From Anagrus nilaparvatae (lineage: Eukaryota; Arthropoda; Insecta; Hymenoptera; Mymaridae), in assembly GCA_022575985.1 (NCBI GenBank), contig JAKSXM010000007.1, positions 34,226,501 to 34,290,500 of the forward strand: a DNA stretch of 64,000 bases, in the 5' to 3' direction. Below the pieces are notes generated by a model. It did not search any database. It saw nothing but the letters and a program-made list of their open reading frames with translations, and had not been told where the DNA came from. The position numbers and the translations under genes were made by a program. Below, piece by piece: positions 56,293-64,000 of this stretch (position 1 is its first letter; each line of letters starts with the position of its first letter).

Positions 56293-57273
56293 ACGTTTTC
56301 TAAAAGCCTCCGCATCAAAATTCATAGGACTTCCAAAAACACATAAAGAAGGTATATAGAAGGTACACCTATCGCATTTGAAGAATGTGTGTTCCGGCGT
56401 GTCTTCTTTGCCAGGACAGTATATACATTCAGCACTATTCATCTTCTGGATCCGAAAGAGGTAGGAGAAAAAAAGTCCATGTCCACTTAGGAATTGGGTC
56501 AAAAAATAATTAATGTCCCCATGCCCTCTATTTATCCAAGGTGATATCTCTCCTATCAATCTCTTGGTCCATTTGCTCTCCGTGTACTCGGTCCAGCGTT
56601 TCTGCCAATCGCTTAGGCTGATCTGGCGCGAGGCAGCCTTCGCGCGGTCAATACCTTCTCTCTCTTTGTTCAGATAGATATACTGTCTCTCAAGAGCCAG
56701 CAGATCTATCGGGATCACCCCAGCAATGACTAGAGCTGCCTCCAACGACACTGTTCGATAGGCACAGGAGATTCGCAGGGCTCCTTGCCTATGCACGCTC
56801 GTAAGCTTAAACGCATAAGTGACCTTCTTTATGCAATCGGCCCATACTTCTGCACCATACAGTAGTATGGAGTGGGTTACCGACATAAGAAGCCAGCGCT
56901 TTCCAGTCTTAGGTCTGCACGTGTTTCTCATGAGCCTGCTTAACGCAGTAGTGGACCTGGCAGCCTTCTCCGTACTTCTCCGAATCTACGCCATGAAGGT
57001 CAGTTTCGTATCCAGCAGCAATCCTAAGTACTTTAAGTGTTCCTTCGTTTCTATCCTATCCTCCCCAATACATATTGGGATAATAGTCTCAATATGCTTA
57101 CGGGTGAATAGGACAATCTCAGTCTTCGCCGTTGCAAGCTTTAAGCCGTGGTCTTCCATCCAGTAATTGACCCCATGCATTGCCTGATTCAGTTTCTCCT
57201 CGGCGATATTTTCATTTTTTTCCGTAATTACTAGGACCAGGTCGTCCGCGTAGCCTACAGTAAAAGTATCAGC
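56293..57273 (-). pseudogene. LINE B reverse transcriptase, C-terminal half
   Basis: After the insert the frame reads ADTFTVGYADDLVLVITEKN (catalytic YADD), DHGLKLATAKTEIVLFT, LKYLGLLLDTKLTF, then after a frameshift SVTHSILLYGAEVWAD, GALRISCAYRTVSLEAALVI, FLTQFLSGHGLFFSYLF and the CCHC knuckle CIYC...H...C. This parallels the family A protein closely at the motif level but differs throughout. The frame break lies around 56930-56990. Dead copy. Confidence 0.88.
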
Positions 57274-57278
57274 CGGCA

Positions 57279-57965
57279 CACAGTGGGGCAAAACGGTCAA
57301 AAATCGCTCTTGGACTCAATTTTTCAGCTATTCAATTAAAAACGGTTTTAAACTACTTCTAGAAGTATCTAATTTCATGTGTCATGGCTTTTTTGATTTT
57401 TTTTTACTAATTAGCTGTAAGCCAAAAACGCAAATTTAACAAAATTTCAAAATTAGCGAAAATTTCAAAATTTTATATTTTGAATTTAAAGTGTATTACA
57501 CTTAATTTTTTTACTGTTTACTCAATCTTTATATAAGGAATAAATGCGTTATATATATATTTTATATATATATTTCTGGATAAATTTTTATAGAAAGAGA
57601 AACACATTGAAATTTGAAGTAAAACTGAAATTTTTTATGCAATATTTATGCCAGAATATATATTTAAAATATATGTAACGCAATTATTCCTTATATATAG
57701 GTGGAATAAACAGTAAAAAAATTAAGTGTAAAACACTTTAAATTCAAAATATAAAATTTTAAAATTTTTGCTAATTTTGAAATTTTGTTAAATTTGCGCT
57801 TTTGGCTTACAGCTTCGTTGAAAGCTAATTAGTAAAAAAAAAAATCAAAAAAGCCGCAGTGGCACATGAAATTAGATACTTCTAAAAGTAGTTTAAAACC
57901 GGTTTTAATTGAATAGCTCAAAAATTGAGTCCAAGAGCGATTTTTGACCGTTTTGCCCCACTGTG
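57279..57965. mobile_element. Transib-like palindromic element (non-autonomous), 687 bp
   Basis: Both ends are CACAGTGGGGCAAAACGGTC in inverted orientation. The arms match for about 300 bp on each side, so most of the element is one long imperfect palindrome. It is flanked by a 5-bp duplication, CGGCA at 57274-57278 and 57966-57970. Removing the element and one CGGCA brings the LINE RT back into a single frame (LRLPMP joined to ADTFTVGYADD). A 5-bp GC-rich duplication and CAC-starting ends are features of Transib transposons, whose transposase is related to RAG1; CACAGTG is also the recombination-signal heptamer. There is no transposase inside. Confidence 0.75.
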
Positions 57966-57970
57966 CGGCA

Positions 57971-58400
57971 TCGGTAGCCTTAGTACCTGGTCGTACATGA
58001 TGTTCCATAGATCCGGTCCAAGGACCGATCCTTGAACTGCACCTGCAGTTACTTTCCTCACTCTTGTTTCTTGTGCAGTTTCAAAGATTATTTCCCGATC
58101 ACTCAGGTAGCTGCTGATTATTCTTCGCAGGTATTTTGGCACCTGGAAGTTCCTGAGTCCCTCCATGAAATCGCTCCATCTTGCTGAGTTAAAGGCATTT
58201 TTCACATCGAGGGTCACTAATAGCGTGATCTTTCTCGAATAGTGATTACCAGTATGAGCGTTGACGATGGCCCGAACAATACTGCTTATTGCATCGATTG
58301 TTGACTTCCCTCGGCGAAATCCGTATTGTCTAGGAGAGAGATCTCCCGAAGTTTCTACGGCCCTCAGTATCCTTGGCTGTAGCATCTTCTCGTAATTTTT
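57971..58400 (-). pseudogene. LINE B reverse transcriptase, middle part
   Basis: Reads MLQPRILRAVETSGDLSPRQ, YGFRRGKSTIDAISSIVRAI, LLVTLDVKNAFNSARWSDFM (catalytic Asp of motif 3), and AGAVQGSVLGPDLWNIMYDQ, then VLRLPMP at the edge of the inserted element. Intact within these limits; the next residues of the protein follow after the insert. Its family A counterpart has AGIAQGSVLGPDLWNAFYDG. Confidence 0.88.
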
Positions 58401-58430
58401 GCCGGCTGTATCCAGTAATCCTAGAGGGCG

Positions 58431-58930
58431 TCAAGAGTTTGGCAGTCTAGGGTCCCCTTTGCCCTTACTGATAAGGACCAGTCTTGCTCTTTCCCAGAGT
58501 TTACTGAAAATGCCCGCACGTGCACAAGTATTGTACATACATAAGATGAGTTTTGGGCATTCGTGCGCAGCTATCTTCAGTATCTCGGTAGGTATCCCAT
58601 CAGGGCCTGATGCCTTACCGTTTTTGAGAGAGTCCACCGCTGTGAAGAGCTCCTCCTCCGTAAATTCGGGGAAAGCCTCATTATATTCACCTGATTAATT
58701 TTCCTCCCCCTCTCCGGGTGGGTAGGGAAAAGTCCGTCAACTATAAGCCTAACCTCGTCTTCGTTCATAACACCACTTGCGGAAAGAGCACCGATTCTCT
58801 TGGTGACTAACTTGTACCCAAGACCCCATGGGTCATTATCAACCTCGTTACACAAAGCTATCTCGCATGCTCTTTTGCTTCTCCTAACAGCAAGTCTCAG
58901 CCTTTTCTTGACCTGATTTTGCTCTGCCAT
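58431..58930 (-). pseudogene. LINE B linker and RT start
   Basis: Two overlapping frames on the - strand give KKRLRLAVRRSKRACEIALC, DPWGLGYKLVTKRIGA and then SLKNGKASGPDGIPTEILKI and FSKLWERARLVLISKGKGDP. The GPDGIP block opens the RT. The frameshift lies around 58620-58640. The YW..EI linker residues are readable just above (about 59020). Confidence 0.8.
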
Positions 58931-59045
58931 CAGCTCAGCAGCGTCTGTTCTGTTCCTTGCACGTGTTGCTCTCCTTCTTGTAGTTAAGCTTTCACTCCTT
59001 AGACGATCTATTTCAGCATTCCACCAGTAGGCTGGTGGTCTTCCA

Positions 59046-59855
59046 TCACGGGTCCGTTTTTTTTGGCATGGCTTTGTTACATGCTTTTTCCAGCAGCGTC
59101 ATGATTCCCTTAACTATATCCTCTGCATCGTCAGTATTTCCTGGTCTAATTGCTTTCATCAGGATAGCAGTCTCTCCTCTTCTAAGCGTGTTCACCAAAA
59201 TTTCGCGGTTTAACCGCTTGATGTTCCATCCGCAGCATTTCTGTGCTTCGTCTCTTCGTGTCAGCCGCCGCTCATCATGCACCTCAAAAGAAATATATTG
59301 GTGGTCGCTCGCTGAGAAGTCCTCTAGGACTTGCCAATCAGTAATCCTGGCAGCCAAATTTTCTGTTGCAAACGATATATCTGGGATGGTCTGTCCGTAG
59401 CCTGGCCTTCTGAAAGTAGTAGTTTTACCTACGTTTAGCACAGCCAAGTTGAGCCTGGCAGACAGGTCAAGTATGTCCTCTCCTCTTGCATCCGTTTCTG
59501 ACATACCCCACTCTGGAGCTCTCGCGTTGAAATCGCCTGCCATTACAATTTCACCAGTCATATCCCTTATGGCATCCTCCAAACTATTCATTTTACTCAG
59601 AGTGTCCTGCCTAAGCTCATTTGGCGTTAAGTACACGCTTATGTAGGTAACACCATTTGTTTTAATCCAGACAAAGCCTCTGCCAGCGCCTTTTTCCAGT
59701 ACTAGAACCTTTCTCGATTCACTACCCAGATTGCCGCAGTACCCAACTCATCCGTAAACCAGTTCAGAGAGCTTGGTCGGACCCCTTGCTCACTTATGAT
59801 GAGGAGGTCTGCCGACTTTTCTCTAGCAAGTTGATATGTAATGTCTCTTGCTAGG
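59046..59855 (-). pseudogene. LINE B APE endonuclease
   Basis: 59636-59046 is open: MYLTPNELRQDTLSKMNSLE, VMAGDFNARAPEWGMSETDA, PDISFATENLAARITDWQVL and the catalytic SDH in FSASDHQYISFEV. A frameshift near 59660 separates it from the upstream part ARDITYQLAREKSADLLIIS, EQGVRPSSLNW (59855-59700), where the catalytic E lies. The first residues of the domain are missing because the copy is cut at 59855. Confidence 0.85.
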
Positions 59856-60179
59856 GGGCTTCGCCGCACATTATATTATAATTAAAAATAATAGTATCAC
59901 TCATAATAATAATGACTTACTAGTGATATTAGTTTGTATTTTAATTATATGTATAATAATGGACAAATATAATTACGTATCTTTTTAAACAAAGATAAGA
60001 AGAAAAAGACATCCTACATGGTAACATTTAGCAGAAAGATTGAGTATGCAAGATGGCCGCTGGCTGAACTGCTTGATTACCACGGCGACATCTGGAAAGG
60101 CGGCGCTAAAAAGCTTGAAATGATCACGTGACAATGTTCTTCTTGAATAAATTTCTTTGTGGCCGGAAATTTTAAAAAA
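59852..60179 (-). mobile_element. Possible Helitron 3' end cutting LINE B
   Basis: On the - strand GTGCGGCGAAGCCCCCTAG ends at 59852 and is followed directly by LINE B. The CCCCCTAG end matches the Helitron-like end at 37988, but the next base is C rather than T and the hairpin is weak. 59880-60179 is otherwise AT-rich, with a GC-richer patch at 60050-60110 and no gene. Confidence 0.35.
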
Positions 60180-60279
60180 GCGCTATTTTGGATACCTTTT
60201 CTTCTTTTTTGCAGTTGATTAGAATTTTGAAACCAAAGAAAAATCTCCAGGTTGAATTTTTTCCTGATGATGTAGAGAA

Positions 60280-60475
60280 AAAAAATTCGCCAAGTTCATT
60301 TTTTGAACAATTTTTGCAGAGATGTAACAAATTCGCCAAGTTGAATTATTTTAACATTTTTGCAGAAATGTAAAAAAAAATTCGCCAAGTTGAATTTTTA
60401 AGAAATAATTATAATTGTATCTCTAATATTTTGTATTTTAATTTTTTTAAATTCGCCAAGTTGAATTTAAAGCCA
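60280..60475 (+). repeat. Irregular minisatellite AAATTCGCCAAGTTGAAT
   Basis: The 17-18-bp phrase occurs at about 60286, 60331, 60379 and 60450 with uneven AT-rich spacers. An open frame over it (60188-60373) is a by-product. Confidence 0.6.
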
Positions 60476-60599
60476 TTTTTGCGTGGACTGTATATTTTTC
60501 TTAACGATAATTTCACCCTGTTGATTCTCCTTTTTTTTGAATAACTAATAACTGTGTAAATAAAGTTTTTGTGCTGTAAAGCTTAGAAATATTAACAAT

Positions 60600-60840
60600 A
60601 AGCTTTTATTATGCGTTAAACGTGAAGGCCGAGTGAGCACTGAGCATCGTGCCGTGCCTTCTTCTTCTTTCTCCCCTCTACAACATATATATGTCGTAGC
60701 CCCATAGGATAGTCGGTTTTATAGGCTATAAGCCGGCCCATAGAGTAATAATGCTCGAGCAAGCCTATTTCGCTATGAAGCGGGGCGCTCCAGTTTTATA
60801 GCCTATAAGCCGGCTTTTAGCGTATAAAGCTGAAAGATGT
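60600..60840. repeat. Repeated TTTTATAGCCTATAAGCCGGC phrases
   Basis: TTTTATAG.CTATAAGCCGGC occurs at about 60717 and 60794. Between them is GC-richer sequence with GCGGGGCGCTC. Short inverted complementarity (TTATAGGCTATAA) is present. Nothing coding; 60481-60600 is AT-rich. Confidence 0.45.
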
Positions 60841-60986
60841 CAGCTTCATAGACAAATATGAAAATTTCGAAACTCTTAATTTTAAATAATATAAATTTAC
60901 CAATATTATGTCATGAATTGTTTATATTTATGTTATAGCTTTATTTACATTATATTTTACAAATTATAATAGTATTGTAAATATTT

Positions 60987-61181
60987 TTAGATTATCTTTA
61001 TTTTCTTTAAAATTAGTAACAATAAAATAAATTGATAATTACACCAATTTTGAGTACTTTCTTGTACTTTAGTCCACACTGACTTATTACCACGGCGAGT
61101 AGAGTAAAAATCATTAATTATTTTATTAAATACAACACGATCAACACTAACTTCTTGTATTTCACTATTTAATTTTTCCAT
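60987..61181 (-). other. Short open frame, unidentified
   Basis: Starts ATGGAAAAATTAAATAG at 61181 and reads MEKLNSEIQEVSVDRVVFNK, IINDFYSTRRGNKSVWTKVQ, ESTQNW before becoming low-complexity. The first about 45 codons look protein-like; a GTGTAATT at about 61044 could be a donor. No motif, no neighbour to support it. Confidence 0.25.
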
Positions 61182-61330
61182 GTTAATAATAAAAAAGTTG
61201 ATTAAGAAAAATTTAGAATTATATGATATTAAACAACATTCACGTTCAAGGAAAAGCGATAAACTAAAAATATTTACAATAATATAATATTTTCTTTCAA
61301 ATATAAAATTATAAAAATTTATTAATATTA

Positions 61331-61630
61331 CTAGCTGATTGGCCTCGCGATGCTCGGCTTAACCAAATAAAAACTCTTGTGCATTAATTTTTTTATATTT
61401 TAATCATATGTAGTTAATTATAATAAATTTAATCATACATGATTAAAATGCAATTTAATTTTATTTAAAAATGAATGAGAACAGAATTAATTTTATACTT
61501 CTAAAATTAACAAAAAAATTTTATAATTCATATTAAGAAAAAGTTACATGATTATTTATAAATATTTATAACTAATGAGGTATATTTTATAACATAAATA
61601 ATTATTGATAATAAATAATAATTGAAAATA
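61331..61630 (-). repeat. Helitron-like 3' end, copy 2
   Basis: Same repeat as 30071-30355 in the same orientation: ACTAGCTGATTGGCCTCGCG, then AATGAATGAGAACAGAATTA and TATTTATAACTAATGAG.TAT. Ends CTAG/T on the - strand. It adjoins a satellite-like array. Confidence 0.45.
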
Positions 61631-61639
61631 AAATATAGT

Positions 61640-63610
61640 AATATGCAGTTTTTTTAACAAAATTTGTAGTTTTTTTCATACTGTAGACAATGAATATTTG
61701 AATATTTTCAATTTTCATACACATCACAACTGATATTGTAGACAATCAATATGAATATGACTATAGAATGAAATTTTCATAATTTTTTATTGTTCATAAA
61801 TAGGACAGGCGATATCCATTTCACTCTATGGTGAAATTTTTTTAGCTTTTTCATAAATAAAACAGCCAACAATATACATTGAAAATTTTGAATTTTTTTC
61901 ATAATGTAGACAGCCAATATAAATTTTACTATTGAGTGAAATTTTTATATTTTATGTTTTTTCATAAATAGTATAGCCGATATCCATTTCACTCTATGGT
62001 AAAATTTTTGGTGTTTTCCATATATAAAACAATATAGATTGAAATTTTTGCTGTTTTTTTATATTGTAGACAATCAATATGAATTTTACTCTAGAGTGAA
62101 ATATTTATGATTTTTTTTTGTTCATAAATAGGACAGAAGATATCTATTTTACTTTATAGTGAAATTTTTTGGGATTTTTCATATATTAAAAAGGTCAACA
62201 ATATAGATTGAAATTTTTTCAGTTTTTTCATATTGTAGACAATCAATATGAATTTTACTATCGAGTGAAACTTTTATAATATTTTTTATAAACTTTTATA
62301 ATTTTTATAATGTTTTCATAAATAGGACAGCCGATATCCATTGTACTCTATATATGGTGTAATTTTTGAGTTTTTTCCTATATAAAACAATTAACAATAT
62401 AGATTGAAATTTTTGCTGTTTTTTATATTGTAGACAATCAATATGAATTTTACTCTAGAGTGAAATATTTATGATTTTTTTTTGTTCATAAATAGGACAG
62501 AAGATATCTATTTTACTTTATAGTGAAATTTTTTGGGATTTTTCATATATTAAAAAGGTCAACAATATAGATTGAAATTTTTTCAGTTTTTTCATATTGT
62601 AGACAATCAATATGAATTTTACTATCGAGTGAAACTTTTATAATATTTTTTATAAACTTTTATAATTTTTATAATGTTTTCATAAATAGGACAGCCGATA
62701 TCCATTGTACTCTATATATGGTGTAATTTTTGAGTTTTTTCCTATATAAAACAATTAACAATATAGATTGAAATTTTTGCTGTTTTTTATATTGCAGAGA
62801 ATCAATATTAATTTTACTCTAGAGTGAAATATTTATAATTTTGGTTCCTCATAGAGGACCCATTGTTTTAGGTAAAATGTTTATTTCTGATTTTTTGACA
62901 TATACGCACGTTTTGAGACCTCAGGATGCTAAAAAACCAGTTTTAAAAAAAAGTATGCATGTGTGTGAGTGTATGTATGTATGTATGTAGCACTGTCACC
63001 GGTGATATTTCACAACCAGTATGACATTAAGACCTATTTTTTTTATAAAATTTTTTTCACCAAAAAATCTCCAGGTACTTTTTTTTTTTTTTAATTTGGA
63101 TGTAATACCTCATTTTTTTCCATGCGAGTAAATTTTTGTAGTATTTTCATATCGTAAACAGCCAATATGAACTTTACTATACAATTAAATTTTTAAAATT
63201 TTTGTTTTTTTTATTCTTAGGACTGCCGATAACTATCTTATTTCATAGTGAAATTTTTTTAGTTTTTTCATATATAAATAGCCAACAATATAGATGGTAA
63301 ATTTTTTAGTTTTTTCATATTGTAAACCACCAATATGAATTTTACTATACAGTTAAATATTTTTATTTTTTTTTTCATTCTTAGGACTGCCTATATCTAT
63401 ATTATTACATAGTGAAATTTTTTTAATTTTTCATATATAAAATAGCCAGAAATACAGATTGAAATTATTGTAGTTTTTTCATATTGTAAACAGACAATAT
63501 GAATTTTACTTTACAGTTAAATTTAAAAAATTTTTTTTTTTATTATTATTCTTAGGACTGCCAATGTCTATATTATTTCATATTCAAATTTTTAAGTCAT
63601 TTCATATATA
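61640..63610 (+). repeat. Satellite-like array, about 180-bp unit with 364-bp higher-order repeat
   Basis: Phrases ATATTGTAGACAATCAATATG, ATTTTACTCTAGAGTGAAAT (a near palindrome), ATAGGACAG..GATATC and AACAATATAGATTGAAATTT recur throughout. Around 62050-62777 a 364-bp block is repeated almost exactly (AAGGTCAACAATATAG at 62191 and 62555). The array is interrupted at 62838-63127 by another repeat and resumes with more diverged units (GGACTGCC.AT.TCTAT). Confidence 0.75.
62838..63127 (-). repeat. Interspersed repeat with GT microsatellite and terminal hairpin, copy 2
   Basis: Inverted relative to 40925-41240: TTGGTTCCTCATAGAGGACC, CGCACGTTTTGAGACCTCAG, AAAAAACCAGTTTT, (GT/GTAT)n, CACCGGTGATATTTCACAAC, and TTTAATTTGGATGTAATACC. 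It sits inside the satellite-like array. Confidence 0.7.
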
Positions 63611-64000
63611 AAACAAAAGAGCTTCGGTGCAAATTACTCCTTGTAAAAAATGCTATCGAGTTGACGCTTTTTTTTTAATTTTAGCTCACGGCACAGAGTT
63701 ATAACTGTTTAAAGCTAAGAAGTACAAAATTTAAAAACTCAAAAATTGGGCATTTTCTTCACTTCATATCTTAAAATGGTTTGTATCAAAATATATAAAA
63801 AACAAAATGCATTGTATTTATTAAACGCTTTTCTAAAGCCGATTTTTTTTTGTTTTTTATTTAATGTATTCATTAAAAATAAATAGCAAAAAAAAGACTC
63901 AGAGTCCGATTTACTGAATTATTGGGTTTATCCATTGAAATAATAGTATTGAATTTAGCAGAAACTATACTTCACTTTAATTTTTTTTCGAAAAGTGTCC
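63611..64000. other. AT-rich, no feature seen
   Basis: No gene or repeat recognised beyond the end of the array. Confidence 0.5.

Larger units (their letters stand above)
56293..59855 (-). mobile_element. R1-clade LINE family B, 5'-truncated copy
   Basis: Second R1-type LINE, - strand. The endonuclease (59855-59046), linker (58930-58700), RT start (58637-58431), RT middle (58400-57971) and RT end (57273-56293) follow in order, with frameshifts. The RT is interrupted by a 687-bp palindromic insert (57279-57965). The lower edge lies at about 56293, inside the last part of ORF2, and no 3' UTR or tail is seen. The upper edge at 59855 cuts the endonuclease next to a CTAG Helitron-like end. Confidence 0.85.

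Noticed and set aside
1..64000. Endogenous virus or polydnavirus segment
   Set aside because: No viral structural, polymerase or excision-motif sequence was recognised; the retroelement pieces are ordinary LINE, LTR and Penelope types.

Overview
This is an AT-rich animal nuclear window, very probably from an insect. R1-clade LINEs, BEL/Pao, a copia-like LTR element, Penelope-like, piggyBac and hAT pieces are a typical insect mixture. The base composition and LINE types would suit a parasitoid wasp, but the sequence alone does not fix the species. There is no bacterial or viral gene organisation and no CRISPR array. Almost all of the window is transposable-element sequence in layers. One host gene is recognisable with confidence: two exons of the C2H2 zinc-finger histone H4 transcription factor HINFP on the + strand (22501-22816 and 46891-47203). 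They are separated by a 24-kb intron that splits one zinc finger and holds most of the elements.

Layout: 1-4236 holds two head-to-tail copies of an R1-clade LINE (family A). The second has an open reverse-transcriptase frame, a 3' UTR with strong hairpins and a poly(A) tail. 4282-about 7415 is a third, inverted and broken copy. 8193-8359 and 22093-22172 are the two halves of the 3' end of an 18S rRNA gene copy (- strand). They are split by a 13.7-kb block bounded by long inverted repeats (8363-22089). Inside that block lie about 127-bp tandem units, a complete but protein-less copia-like LTR retrotransposon (11709-14438, LTRs about 99% identical, TSD TAAAC), a hAT transposase scrap, and a Penelope-like element with RT and GIY-YIG domains next to a nearly identical inverted, internally deleted copy (16068-19718).

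The HINFP intron (22817-46890) holds BEL/Pao scraps, a family A LINE fragment, nested terminal-inverted-repeat elements, a Helitron-like end, and a large foldback element (30552-36076) with a CR1-like LINE inserted in one arm. It also holds two tandem arrays (323-bp and 138-bp units) sharing a hairpin motif, several palindromic elements, an R1-type RT fragment and a candidate small antisense gene (44555-44987).

After the second HINFP exon (47204-64000) come an unidentified broken coding sequence (48115-48492), an old family A LINE (about 49920-52082), a GATATCG-rich element with a tRNA-like SINE head, a degenerate piggyBac transposase, and a second R1-clade LINE (family B, 56293-59855). Family B is interrupted by a 687-bp palindromic insert with CACAGTG ends and a 5-bp target duplication, which points to Transib. 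The window ends in Helitron-like ends and a satellite-like array. HINFP probably acts in histone gene transcription; the transposon genes act only on their own families, and most are broken.
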